Assembly: GCF_007827465.1 (NCBI RefSeq)
Contig: NZ_VISL01000001.1
Coordinates: 997,001-1,061,000 of the forward strand
Source: Dokdonia sp. Hel_I_53
GTDB taxonomy: Bacteria; Bacteroidota; Bacteroidia; Flavobacteriales; Flavobacteriaceae
Direction: 5' to 3'
Length of the DNA stretch: 64,000 nt
The number at the start of each line of letters is the position of its first letter. Positions within the stretch are counted from its first letter, which is position 1. Positions 38,010 through 46,831 of the stretch are shown here, piece by piece. The translations under genes were made by a program, and so were the position numbers. Under the pieces are notes generated by a model. It saw only the letters and a list, made by a program, of their open reading frames with translations. It was not told the DNA's origin and did no database searches.

Positions 38010-39425
38010 ATGAATTTAAAAAAAGCACTTTCCAATTCAATATTTAATACAATTACTAAGGCAGCAGATGATTTATCTCTAGAATCTTACGTAATAGGGG
38101 GCTTTGTGAGAGATTTCCTCTTAAAACGCGGAAAAGAGAAGGATATTGATATTGTTGCCATTGGAAGTGGTATTAAACTAGCAAGAAAAGTTTCAGATTT
38201 ATTACCAAGTAAACCAAAGATACAAGTCTTTAAGACTTACGGTACTGCGATGCTCAAATCTAATGACATTGATGTAGAATTTGTAGGAGCTCGTAAAGAA
38301 TCTTATGCACAAGACAGCCGTAATCCTATTGTAGAAGATGGAACGCTAGAAGACGATCAAAATCGTAGGGATTTTACTATAAACGCGCTTGCGATAAAGT
38401 TAAATAGTGATGGATATGGAGAGCTAATAGATCCCTTTAATGGACTAAGCGACCTTGAGCGTAAAATTATAAGGACTCCTCTTGATCCAGATATTACTTA
38501 CAGCGACGACCCCTTACGGATGATGCGTGCAATAAGATTTGCTACCCAGCTAGATTTTATGATAGAGCGCAGCTCCATAGAATCTATAACTCGCAATGCA
38601 GATCGTATAAAAATTATTACTAACGAACGTATAGTAGACGAGCTTCATAAAATCATGCTGAGCGATGTCCCGTCAAAAGGATTTTTGTTATTAGAAAAAA
38701 CTAGAATTCTCCAGCATATACTTCCAGAACTTACTGCACTCAAGGGAATCGATGAAAAAGAGGGCCAAAAACACAAAGACAACTTTTATCATACACTTGA
38801 AGTAGTAGACAACATTTCAAAACATACCGATGATTTATGGTTACGATGGGCAGCCCTGTTACACGATATAGGGAAAGCGCCTACTAAACGTTTTTCAAAA
38901 AAAGTGGGGTGGACGTTTCATGGTCACGAATTTGTAGGCTCAAAAATGGTTTACAAACTATTTAAGCGTCTTAAGATGCCCTTAAATGATAAAATGAAGT
39001 TAGTTCAAAAACTTGTTTTGATGAGCTCTAGACCTATTATTATCTCAGAAGACCATGTGACAGATAGTGCTGTGCGTCGATTAATTTTTGATGCTGGCGA
39101 CCACATAGAAGATTTAATGACTTTATGTGAAGCAGATATAACGACTAAGAATCCTCGGAAATTCAAGAAATACCACAACAATTTTCAAATTGTACGTGAG
39201 AAGATGAAAGAGGTAGAAGAACGTGACCATATACGTAACTTTCAGCCGCCTGTCTCTGGAAAAGAAATTATGGAACGTTTCAATTTAAAACCTTCACGTG
39301 AGATTGGGACTTTGAAAGAAGCAATTAAAGAAGCAATTCTTGAAGGTGAGATCCCTAATGACAAAGAAGCTGCAATAGCATATATGCTTGAAAAAGCAAA
39401 TGAAATGGGCTTAAAAAAATCCTGA
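38010..39425 (+). CDS. cca: CCA tRNA nucleotidyltransferase with HD domain
   Basis: A 471-residue enzyme. The N-terminal nucleotidyltransferase head has GGFVRD (30-35) and the catalytic KDIDIVAI pair (about 44-51), then RRDFTINALA. The central part is the class II neck and body, and the HD domain is around LLHDIGKAPTK (about 291-301). It adds or repairs the CCA end of tRNAs; the HD part gives phosphatase or phosphodiesterase activity in relatives. It is 115 nt after tsaC, with a palindrome copy in the gap, and ends at a strong terminator. Confidence 0.9.
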   Translation: MNLKKALSNSIFNTITKAADDLSLESYVIGGFVRDFLLKRGKEKDIDIVAIGSGIKLARKVSDLLPSKPKIQVFKTYGTAMLKSNDIDVEFVGARKESYAQDSRNPIVEDGTLEDDQNRRDFTINALAIKLNSDGYGELIDPFNGLSDLERKIIRTPLDPDITYSDDPLRMMRAIRFATQLDFMIERSSIESITRNADRIKIITNERIVDELHKIMLSDVPSKGFLLLEKTRILQHILPELTALKGIDEKEGQKHKDNFYHTLEVVDNISKHTDDLWLRWAALLHDIGKAPTKRFSKKVGWTFHGHEFVGSKMVYKLFKRLKMPLNDKMKLVQKLVLMSSRPIIISEDHVTDSAVRRLIFDAGDHIEDLMTLCEADITTKNPRKFKKYHNNFQIVREKMKEVEERDHIRNFQPPVSGKEIMERFNLKPSREIGTLKEAIKEAILEGEIPNDKEAAIAYMLEKANEMGLKKS

Positions 39426-39455
39426 GTCTTATTTTTTTTATAAAATTAAATTCGA

Positions 39456-39500
39456 AATAAAAATCCCGAAAATTCATTGAGAGATTTCGGGATTTTTATT
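39456..39500. terminator. Bidirectional terminator
   Basis: Arms 39456-39471 and 39485-39500 form a perfect 16-bp stem. It separates convergent cca and the CDGSH gene. Confidence 0.9.
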
Positions 39501-39524
39501 CCAAATATGTTGCTAAAATAATAT

Positions 39525-39770
39525 TTAGCAAGTTTTGTGTGTACCATCGCAATACGGTGGATTCATCGTCATCTTACATGTACACAAATAAACAGTTCCA
39601 GTTTGTTCTGCTTCAAACCTAAGGCTTGGAGTACTCTCTGCTGCTTTGTGACCTCCGTCACAGTAGGGTTGGTTTTCTGAGTGACCGCAAGTACACCAAG
39701 AATATTTCTTTCCTGCAACAACTTCGCAAGCTATTGGCTCCTTACCAGCCATTTTTTTATTGTCCTCCAT
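39525..39770 (-). CDS. Double CDGSH iron-sulfur protein
   Basis: An 81-residue cytoplasmic protein with two CDGSH-type clusters: CTCGHSENQPYCDGGH (about 26-41) and CTCKMTMNPPYCDGTH (about 63-78). Each gives three Cys and one His to a [2Fe-2S] cluster. Tandem CDGSH proteins are common in bacteria, with suggested electron-transfer or redox-sensing roles. It is a solitary gene, 107 nt downstream of the metallo-beta-lactamase start region's operon end on the same strand. Confidence 0.9.
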   Translation of the reverse strand: MEDNKKMAGKEPIACEVVAGKKYSWCTCGHSENQPYCDGGHKAAESTPSLRFEAEQTGTVYLCTCKMTMNPPYCDGTHKTC

Positions 39771-39877
39771 AGTTTATTTTAAAAAGATAAAAGTCATGTT
39801 AATTATGATGAAGATACTCAAATATTAAAATCTAAGAAAGTAGACTCACAATATAGATTGAGTATGGATTATCTATA

Positions 39878-40654
39878 TTAATACAACAAGCTCTTTGAAA
39901 CTTTAGCAAAATTATCTTCAAACAATCTTATTGTGTAATCCAACAATTCTTCACCTCCTCTTCTACCATGTCCTGGAATTATAAGTCGCGTGTTAGGGTA
40001 GGTTTCTTTAACCTTTCTTATTGTATTCGACCATTCTGCTATAGATGCATCTGCTAGATTCCCCTTAGAACCATCTACTGGTTTAATTAAACATCCACCC
40101 AATAAAATATGATCATTTTCAATATAGGCGACAGCATTGTCATTCGTATGTCCAGCCCCTGGGTAAAACATAGAAATTTTATTAGTACCTAAAAAAAGAC
40201 TATCTACCATCTCAAATGAATGACTCAAAAAGATAGAATCTTTGGCCAGCAGTTGAGTGGTTTTTAATGACGCATATGTTGGAATATTAGCTTTGACAAA
40301 AGCGTTTATTCCCCCGGCTGCATCATTATGAGAATGGCTCACCATTACCGCTTTGATCTCAGATTTCAAATCTCTTGTAATATAGGCTATAAGTTGCTCT
40401 GAAATAGAATCATTAAGAGGTGTGTCAAATACAAAGACTTCACTTCCTTCTTTTCTAAAGAAGCCATTGCAAGGAATATAGCCTCCCTTACCATCTTTGA
40501 GATACGAAACATGTAGAAAATCATTCTCTGATAATTTTACAATTTCTAAAGGTCTCACATATGGCTGTATGTTAGAATCACTGCCATCCCAACAAGATTG
40601 CTGGAAACACAAAAAAGAAATAATGACTAAAAGTTGTAGCGACTTTTTAAACAT
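39878..40654 (-). CDS. Subclass B1 metallo-beta-lactamase-like lipoprotein
   Basis: A 258-residue exported MBL-fold protein with a Cys21 after a hydrophobic signal (possible lipoprotein, although the lipobox is atypical). The full B1 zinc set can be read: SHSHND (His107, His109, Asp111), GAGHTNDN (His169), LGGCLIKP (Cys188) and PGHG (His229). Cys188 in the GGC loop separates B1 from B3 and glyoxalase-type members. Environmental flavobacteria often carry such chromosomal enzymes, but carbapenem hydrolysis is not proven. Its ATG overlaps the helicase stop codon (TAATG), so it is translated as the second gene of that message. Confidence 0.83.
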   Translation of the reverse strand: MFKKSLQLLVIISFLCFQQSCWDGSDSNIQPYVRPLEIVKLSENDFLHVSYLKDGKGGYIPCNGFFRKEGSEVFVFDTPLNDSISEQLIAYITRDLKSEIKAVMVSHSHNDAAGGINAFVKANIPTYASLKTTQLLAKDSIFLSHSFEMVDSLFLGTNKISMFYPGAGHTNDNAVAYIENDHILLGGCLIKPVDGSKGNLADASIAEWSNTIRKVKETYPNTRLIIPGHGRRGGEELLDYTIRLFEDNFAKVSKSLLY

Positions 40655-42012
40655 TATTTTCTTTTATTTCTTTTATTGTAATTTTTATCACCTTTTGTTT
40701 TAGGCTTTTTATATTTTTTGGCAATCTCACGTCTATATGAACCTCCTAGGTTCATCTTACTATTCTTCTCACTTTTCTCATGAAAAGCAGGTCCTGGAGC
40801 ATCTTCGTCATTCTTATTCCACTTATGTGGGTTAAAAATTTCCTTTGCCTCTGGGCGCTCTTCTGGTGTAAGCTCCTTTGAAATTTCGAGATCTTCTGGC
40901 AATGCCTTTTCAGGAACCTTAATTCCCATAAGCAGTTCAATCTCTTCTAAAAACTTCTCTTCTTCTGGAGTAGAAAAAACAATAGAGATACCTTCTCTTT
41001 GCGCCCTACCCGTACGACCTATTCTATGTAAATAATTTTCTGGAAAGCGTGGTGTGTCAACATTTATAACGTGAGTAATATCGTCAATATCTAGTCCACG
41101 AGCCATCACATCTGTAGCAACCATCATCCGTACTTTACCTTCTGAGAAGGAATTGATACTGTTTATACGGTAGTTTTGAGTCTTGTTTGAGTGTATCAAG
41201 TCTACCTGACCTGGGAAAGCCTCTTCGAGCTTTAGGTAAAGTCTATCTGCCATACGCTTATCGCGTACAAACAAAAGCACTTTAGGGTATTTTTTAGTTG
41301 AAACAAGCTCATCTAATAAGAAATTAACTTTTGTATAAAAGTTAGGCATCTTATAACTCACTTGAGTAATATTCTTTAAGGGTGTACCGCTACGTGCAAC
41401 CTTAATAAATTTCGGATTACTAAAATAATCTTTAATAAGTTCATCTACATCTTCTGTCATCGTAGCACTAAACATTATATGCTGCCTACGTACTGGCAAA
41501 ATATCAAAAATATTCATCAATTGTGGGCGAAAACCTAAGTCTAGCATCACATCTACCTCATCAATAACTACTTTTTGAATAGATTTAAGTTGTAGCACTC
41601 TACTCACAGCTAAGTCATATAAACGACCAGGAGTAGCAACCACGATATCTTGGCCCTCGGCAATTAGAGCTTTTTGAGTATTGATATTTGCACCTCCATA
41701 CACCCCTGCAATACGAACATCTATATATTTAGAAAGTTTTTCGAGTTCACTTACAACTTGTAAAACAAGTTCACGAGTGGGCACTAAAATTAAAACTCTT
41801 GGATTTTCTTGCCTTGAATATGGCAACGTACGTAAGATGGGTAATAAATAGGCAAAGGTCTTACCCGTACCTGTTTGAGCTATTCCTACCACATCATTAC
41901 CAGACATCACTGGCGCAAGTGCATCCTGCTGAATAGGTGTAGGGGTTGTGAAGCCCATATCATCGAGGGCGTTCCAAAGAAATTTGTTGAGGTTGAGGTC
42001 TTTAAATGTCAT
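40654..42012 (-). CDS. DEAD-box helicase with DEVD motif
   Basis: A 452-residue cytoplasmic RNA helicase with PTPIQQDAL (Q motif), AQTGTGKT (46-52), PTRELV, VATPGR, and [10 protein letters not shown]. Motif II reads DEVD (151-154), not DEAD, and SAT is normal. The last 70 residues are rich in Lys/Arg/Asn. This subgroup is widespread in Bacteroidetes; its RNA targets are unknown. It is the first gene of a two-gene unit with the metallo-beta-lactamase. Confidence 0.87.
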   Translation of the reverse strand: MTFKDLNLNKFLWNALDDMGFTTPTPIQQDALAPVMSGNDVVGIAQTGTGKTFAYLLPILRTLPYSRQENPRVLILVPTRELVLQVVSELEKLSKYIDVRIAGVYGGANINTQKALIAEGQDIVVATPGRLYDLAVSRVLQLKSIQKVVIDEVDVMLDLGFRPQLMNIFDILPVRRQHIMFSATMTEDVDELIKDYFSNPKFIKVARSGTPLKNITQVSYKMPNFYTKVNFLLDELVSTKKYPKVLLFVRDKRMADRLYLKLEEAFPGQVDLIHSNKTQNYRINSINSFSEGKVRMMVATDVMARGLDIDDITHVINVDTPRFPENYLHRIGRTGRAQREGISIVFSTPEEEKFLEEIELLMGIKVPEKALPEDLEISKELTPEERPEAKEIFNPHKWNKNDEDAPGPAFHEKSEKNSKMNLGGSYRREIAKKYKKPKTKGDKNYNKRNKRK

Positions 42013-42081
42013 AACGTTATCTGCGCGAAAATACTTCTTTTTTTAGGATTGAAGGTGTCTTACAATGACTTAGCAATCAAA

Positions 42082-42114
42082 AAAAAGACGTAATCCAATA
42101 GATCACGTCTTTTT
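42082..42114 (-). terminator. Terminator of the ABC exporter operon
   Basis: Arms 42082-42091 and 42105-42114 pair over 10 bp. The minus-strand product ends in about eight T residues. Confidence 0.75.
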
Positions 42115-42128
42115 GTAACAATATATTC

Positions 42129-42142
42129 GCTTTCGCGAAAGC
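42129..42142. repeat. Dispersed palindrome, exact core with extended arms, intergenic
   Basis: The dyad extends to 22 bp (42125-42146), about 5 nt from the end of the ABC permease gene. Confidence 0.95.
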
Positions 42143-42150
42143 GAATACAA

Positions 42151-42981
42151 TTATAAATCTCTCTTTTTAAGTAATGCAAAACTGCTATATATGAATATGA
42201 ATATCCATACACAAACGATGGCTATCTCATACCACTCCACGCCATAGTCCATCACCATTTCTGTTTGCAACTGGGTTGCTGCAGTTTGAACAATCTCTAA
42301 CCTCGTGAATGGTTCATTTATTAAATTCCACATAGAACCCAGCGGAAGGAAATCCCATACCTGCCAAGCAATTTCTTTTGTAGACACGTATGCAGTTCCA
42401 AGCCAAATTATCCATTCAAAAATCCACCAAAAAAGCAGAAATCCAAGTGCGAAAGCAGAACGCTTGATGAGTATCCCTAAGAACAAACAGAAGGAGAAGA
42501 AAGCAACTAATTTTAAAAAGAATCCAAAAAGAAATTCCAATCCAGTAAAAACGATAGATGCTTCATTAAAATCTGAGAATGAAAATCCTAAAATTAAATT
42601 GAGTATGAAAATGAATATAGTAGATATGGCAGAAAAAACTATTACGGTAACAAACTTTGATAGTATAAACTCCTTTTTACTGAGACCATCTATTAAATTT
42701 TGTTTAAGTGTTCTATTACTATATTCATTTGCAGTCATGGAGACAATCACCACTGCAAGAAAAAACTTGAGTATGGCTGCCATAAAGGTATTAAAGTGCC
42801 AGATATATGGAAAATTAAAAATTCCTTGATCTGCAAGTCTAAACTCTGCACCGAATATATTAAACTTTATTGAAGCTAATAATGCTATAGCAGAGAGTAA
42901 TATAAAGTATCCTATAATTAAGACTTTTGAGGTCCTACTATGCTTAAGCTTATGATATTCTATGGTTAGTAATCGTAACAT
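42151..42981 (-). CDS. ABC-2 type exporter permease
   Basis: A 276-residue inner-membrane protein with six hydrophobic helices, including the TANEYSNRTLKQNLIDGLSKKEF loop after helix 2 that is typical of the BcrB/NatB-like ABC-2 permeases. It follows the ATPase by eight nt, so the two form one exporter. Substrate is unknown; relatives export bacitracin or ions, and this should not be inferred here. Confidence 0.8.
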   Translation of the reverse strand: MLRLLTIEYHKLKHSRTSKVLIIGYFILLSAIALLASIKFNIFGAEFRLADQGIFNFPYIWHFNTFMAAILKFFLAVVIVSMTANEYSNRTLKQNLIDGLSKKEFILSKFVTVIVFSAISTIFIFILNLILGFSFSDFNEASIVFTGLEFLFGFFLKLVAFFSFCLFLGILIKRSAFALGFLLFWWIFEWIIWLGTAYVSTKEIAWQVWDFLPLGSMWNLINEPFTRLEIVQTAATQLQTEMVMDYGVEWYEIAIVCVWIFIFIYSSFALLKKRDL

Positions 42982-42989
42982 TTGGTTTT

Positions 42990-43883
42990 TTAGTTTTTAG
43001 TTAATTCTAAGAATTGTTCTTCAAGACTTTCTTTTCGTTTGACTAGGTGTGTCAGAGTAATCCCCTCTCGATGTAATTGCGAGTTTAATGTTTTCGCTTC
43101 AAGCGGGTTTGCTAGAAATCCAGTCAAGAGATCTCCTTCTAATTTAACTTCGCCAAAGTCAGAATGGTCCTCTAAATAAGATTTAAGCAATTCTAGATTA
43201 TCTGCTCGCAATTCAAAGAAACCGTTACTAGCATTCATTGCATCTACCCTACCTGAATACAGCTTTACTCCTTTACGTAAAATAACAACATGTGTACATA
43301 CTTTTTCTACTTCGTCAAGCAAGTGAGATGCTAGTAAAATTGTAGTACCTCCTGCTGCAATTTTTTTTATTATCTGCCTTATTTGGTGAATTCCCTGAGG
43401 ATCTAAACCATTTGTAGGTTCATCAAGGATTAATATCTCTGGATCGTTAAGAAGTGCAGAAGCTATCGCTAAGCGCTGCTTCATTCCTAATGAATAGGTG
43501 CTAAATTTGCTATGCATACGATCTAATAACCCAACGACTTCTAGCTTTTCTGAAATCTTATCTGAAGACACTCCTTTTATTTTACAAACTAAAGCAAGGT
43601 TTTGCTCTGCAGTCATATAAGGGTAAAAGTTTGGTCGTTCTATGATCGCTCCTACTTTCTTGAGAGCTTCGTGTGTGGTTCCTTTTCCGTCAAACCAATG
43701 GAAATTTCCTGAAGTTGGATTTACCACATTAAGCACCATCCCTAGTGTTGTAGACTTACCACTACCATTAGGTCCTAAAATGCCATAGACATTTCCCTTT
43801 TCTATAGTAAATGAAAGATCACTTACAGCTTTTACAAGACCAAAATGCTTAGTCAGGTTATTGATTGTTAATATCGTTTCCAA
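42990..43883 (-). CDS. ABC transporter ATP-binding protein
   Basis: A 297-residue ATPase with Walker A GPNGSGKST (37-45), the signature YSLGMKQRL (about 131-139), Walker B ILILDEP (about 155-161) and the H-loop LASHLLDEV. The extra C-terminal domain resembles the DUF4162-like tail of BcrA-type exporters. It is first in the operon with the permease. GldA is considered and disfavoured because the C-terminal part and the neighbours do not match the gliding ABC system. Confidence 0.87.
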   Translation of the reverse strand: METILTINNLTKHFGLVKAVSDLSFTIEKGNVYGILGPNGSGKSTTLGMVLNVVNPTSGNFHWFDGKGTTHEALKKVGAIIERPNFYPYMTAEQNLALVCKIKGVSSDKISEKLEVVGLLDRMHSKFSTYSLGMKQRLAIASALLNDPEILILDEPTNGLDPQGIHQIRQIIKKIAAGGTTILLASHLLDEVEKVCTHVVILRKGVKLYSGRVDAMNASNGFFELRADNLELLKSYLEDHSDFGEVKLEGDLLTGFLANPLEAKTLNSQLHREGITLTHLVKRKESLEEQFLELTKN

Positions 43884-43979
43884 ATGTGAAATAGTTTTAG
43901 GTTGCTAGTTATTAACAAGACGGTGTAGTTTACTTTTTGTTACAAGCCTTTAGTATCTTTACCAAAAGAAATACGCTCC

Positions 43980-45053
43980 ATGGATGATAAATTAATGTCA
44001 AAGAAAAAGCCGTCTTATCCCGTCAGGGAGAAGCTCGATGCCTATTTAAAGACATTTGCCCGTAAAACACAAGTTTCAATTTCTTACCAAGATTTACTAA
44101 GATTTACAGGAGGAATTACCGTATACGACAAACACGAAAATGATACGCTGTGGATACGTGTTTATTATCCAGAATTCGAACAAGATGAGATTGAGTATAA
44201 TCTCAAACGCATATACACTCAACTCCACTCTGATGGTAATGAGAATGTTTTTGACTATCTAAAAATAGACGCCATTGACTTTTGTACGTTCGGAAATTCA
44301 AAACCTTTCCGGATTAAAATAATGAATGTATATAACAACAACTACGTCTATTTCTACGTAAAACAGGCAGATGCAAGCCGTATATATGGACTAGAACTTG
44401 AGCATATTCTTTCTCCAAACAGGATCAATTTCTTAGTTTTTGAAAATACCCTCATAGAAGAGCATATTGCGGGGATACCAGGCGATGAATTTATAAATAA
44501 TCATCTGCAACATTGTGATGATTTAGGACTAGCTCAGATTGCAAAAGAGTTTGTAAAATTTAATGAGCGCTGTATGATCACTCTTTTAGGTGATATGCGT
44601 TCTTATAATTTTGTAGTTATACCTACGCATGATTTTGATCATGTACGGTATAAAATTAGAGCTATTGACTTTGATCAACAGTGTTATGAAGGGAACTTTA
44701 AAGTATACCAACCAGCTATTTTTAAAGAGAATATTAAGTATGTAAGACTGGTAGCAAAAAGGTTAGATAATCGCTCTATTGAACAGTATCGTAACGAGGA
44801 AAGAGCCTTACTTGCTAAAAGAATTTTAAATGGTAAAAAAAGATTAACCCGATTACTGAGAGTGATGAGTACAGATCCTATCTCTTCGCGCCAAAATGTA
44901 AGACAACTACGTGCAGATATATTTGAATTCACTTCTGACATTAAATTTAAACGTGCTGCAAACATGGGAGCTGTCTTAAGAGCTGCGCTTGAGTTTGTAA
45001 AAAGAAATTATGAAGATGTGAGCGTTAAGCGTATAGTTGATGGAACACATTAA
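43980..45053 (+). CDS. Protein-kinase-like protein of unknown function
   Basis: A 357-residue cytoplasmic protein I do not recognise by name. Several positions look like a kinase fold: YFYVKQA (Lys128) like the VAIK lysine, EHIL (Glu141) like the helix-C Glu, then LIEEHIAGIP like a hinge. LLGDMRSYNF (Asp205, Asn210) resembles HGDLxxxN and AIDFD (Asp230) resembles DFG. The His of the catalytic loop is Leu. The last third is helical and basic. It has divergent ABC genes on the left and ends convergently with NdpA across a terminator. Kinase likeness is inferred from motifs only. Confidence 0.55.
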   Translation: MDDKLMSKKKPSYPVREKLDAYLKTFARKTQVSISYQDLLRFTGGITVYDKHENDTLWIRVYYPEFEQDEIEYNLKRIYTQLHSDGNENVFDYLKIDAIDFCTFGNSKPFRIKIMNVYNNNYVYFYVKQADASRIYGLELEHILSPNRINFLVFENTLIEEHIAGIPGDEFINNHLQHCDDLGLAQIAKEFVKFNERCMITLLGDMRSYNFVVIPTHDFDHVRYKIRAIDFDQQCYEGNFKVYQPAIFKENIKYVRLVAKRLDNRSIEQYRNEERALLAKRILNGKKRLTRLLRVMSTDPISSRQNVRQLRADIFEFTSDIKFKRAANMGAVLRAALEFVKRNYEDVSVKRIVDGTH

Positions 45054-45083
45054 AAGAGGCTGAAAGTATTTCCAGCCTCTTTT
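45052..45083. terminator. Bidirectional terminator
   Basis: Arms 45052-45062 and 45073-45083 form an 11-bp stem, starting within the stop codon of the kinase-like gene. Confidence 0.85.
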
Positions 45084-45085
45084 AA

Positions 45086-46141
45086 TTATTTTTCTTCTTT
45101 ATTAAAATAGACTAAGTAATAATACATTTGCTTCTCTTCATCCCAGCCCTTCTCTACAAATTTTTGTGCACTCTCTGGATTTATAAAATCCATTTTAATC
45201 TGAATGTTTGTATCTAAATTAATAACATTCTTAATTTTTTTACGCTGTGTACTTACTGCAGAGTTACTGATAGGAAAGTTAGTTAGATCTTCAATTTTAT
45301 ATTTTGGAGATTGCTCCATTTTATAGTTTCGGAATTCTGGCACCAACGCTGGATTGTCTATTACTTCATTCATAAAAGCAGTCTCTTCAAATTTGTCATT
45401 TTTTGCAAAATGATTTACCGCTCTATTCATAAATAACACCTCTTCCTTTTTATCCTCTGCAGGTAGCACTACATCTTTTGCAAAGTCTTGACAAAACTTG
45501 AGATATTTTTTAGTATAAAAATTATCGTCCTCAAAAGCTTCTACACCAAGGAAGTTTTCCAGCCAGTATTTAGTATCATATCTATTAGAATCTACAGACA
45601 ACACCTTATATCCTTCCTCTGCTTTATGATTAAAAATTAGGCACCCTTTGTCTAATTTGTTGAGATTAATACCTTGTTCAAGTATCATTTGAAGGTTCGT
45701 TCCGCTTTCGCGAAATTTCAAAAAGTCTTGTTTTAATTCGCTTTTAAAAATACCTAATGCATCTGTTTTGATATTATCTATCTGCACTCCTTCTAAATGA
45801 ACGATATATAACTCTCCTGCTTTGATGTGTGGATGATCACTCTGAGCGTAAAGATGTTTTGCAATCTCTTCAGATAATAAATGCGTTGCACTAGGGTTCT
45901 CAAAAACTTTTTGTGCTAAGCTAAACAGCTCATTAAAAGTAATATCTTCTTCATGGAAAAATTTATAATAATTCTCTTCTTTCTCTCTAAAAGGCTTAAA
46001 GAAAAACTCCTTTACTAATGGCGTTAACTCATCACTTAGAGGGTAAGGATCTTGAGATACAAATAACCCTTCTGCCTTGCCTTTATTACCTACCCTATGT
46101 ATGGATAGTGACTCAATTTGCGCGCTATATAAATTAATCAT
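45086..46141 (-). CDS. Nucleoid-associated protein (NdpA type)
   Basis: A 351-residue protein matching the NdpA/YejK (37-kDa nucleoid-associated) family: it starts with the SIHRVGNK-like strand and continues with GELYIVHLEGV and TKYWLENFLGV, and ends in a region with NINLDTNIQIK-type segments. The family binds DNA weakly and is often annotated as nucleoid-associated; its role is unknown. A near-copy of the palindrome (45704) encodes FRESGT around residue 142. It is a single gene between two others, with a 137-nt gap upstream. Confidence 0.75.
   Translation of the reverse strand: MINLYSAQIESLSIHRVGNKGKAEGLFVSQDPYPLSDELTPLVKEFFFKPFREKEENYYKFFHEEDITFNELFSLAQKVFENPSATHLLSEEIAKHLYAQSDHPHIKAGELYIVHLEGVQIDNIKTDALGIFKSELKQDFLKFRESGTNLQMILEQGINLNKLDKGCLIFNHKAEEGYKVLSVDSNRYDTKYWLENFLGVEAFEDDNFYTKKYLKFCQDFAKDVVLPAEDKKEEVLFMNRAVNHFAKNDKFEETAFMNEVIDNPALVPEFRNYKMEQSPKYKIEDLTNFPISNSAVSTQRKKIKNVINLDTNIQIKMDFINPESAQKFVEKGWDEEKQMYYYLVYFNKEEK
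45704..45717. repeat. Dispersed palindrome, degenerate copy in the NdpA gene
   Basis: It matches 12 of 14 core bases; the last two differ. It is read as FRESG like the exact copy at 14248. Confidence 0.8.
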
Positions 46142-46278
46142 AGGGTTTATTTAAAGATTATATTCTTTGATAAATAAGCTTTTCAATGCATTCATTAAAG
46201 AAGAGTTTCTTACTAAAAATTTCAGGATTTTATTTACGTACACTCATATAATAATACTAAGCGTATGAATGTTATGTA

Positions 46279-46794
46279 TTAGTTCCAATTCTCATCAAAA
46301 TTGAGATCGTCAAAATCGTCAACATCATAATCATCATTAAACTCATCATCTTCATCTTCATCTTTTTCTTGAGCTTCCATTTCAAAATGAGGTGCCTGAT
46401 CTGGGATCTGACCATGCACATACATCAAATTAGGATAAGTAACACCATCCTCTGGCTCTGCAATTTCTGCAAGCTCTACTAAAAAGCGCCACATATTTAA
46501 GAAATCATACACATATAAAAGTCGTGTTTGCTTTTCATCTAAAATACTATCTAGTGTCGTTTCATTCATTATTCTTAGGGAACCCTCGCCTTCACCCATA
46601 TCAAACTGGGCAAACTCCTCTCCTTGCATCCAGGTATCGTCACTTAAATAAAATGCAGCAACCTCTGCCCCATCAAAACCAAAAGACTGGTTAATGCTAT
46701 TATGTAAATCTTCAAGAGTAGCTGTCGCTTCTATCTCTAAGTCACGATAAACGTCTTCTTCTGTGTCTAGAATCGCTCTAAAACGGTAAATCAT
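46279..46794 (-). CDS. Plasmid pRiA4b ORF-3-like protein
   Basis: A 171-residue cytoplasmic protein. The first 135 residues match the PRiA4_ORF3 family: YRFRAIL, then LHNSINQSFGFDG, then the YVYDFLNMWRFLVEL block. The last 35 residues are almost only Asp, Glu and Asn, a low-complexity acidic tail. The family name comes from a plasmid and is not evidence of mobility here; function is unknown. The -7 box at 46815 is 20 nt upstream. Confidence 0.75.
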   Translation of the reverse strand: MIYRFRAILDTEEDVYRDLEIEATATLEDLHNSINQSFGFDGAEVAAFYLSDDTWMQGEEFAQFDMGEGEGSLRIMNETTLDSILDEKQTRLLYVYDFLNMWRFLVELAEIAEPEDGVTYPNLMYVHGQIPDQAPHFEMEAQEKDEDEDDEFNDDYDVDDFDDLNFDENWN

Positions 46795-46814
46795 ACAGTT
46801 AAGTTTAAGGAGTG

Positions 46815-46822
46815 CAAAGATA
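46815..46822 (-). promoter_or_regulatory. Candidate -7 box for the pRiA4b-like gene
   Basis: CAAAGATA reads TATCTTTG on the minus strand, 20 nt before the ATG. No clear -33. Confidence 0.35.
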
Positions 46823-46831
46823 CTTGCTTTC

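Noticed and set aside
42305..42829. 174-codon plus-strand ORF across the ABC permease
   Set aside because: It is antisense to a gene with clear permease helices and has no start context or known motif.
42990..43883. Gliding ABC protein GldA
   Set aside because: Sequence and neighbours fit a BcrA-like exporter; no gldF or gldG partner is present.
46279..46794. Plasmid or transposon remnant, from the pRiA4b ORF-3 family name
   Set aside because: The family is widespread on chromosomes; there are no integrases, inverted repeats or composition change nearby.
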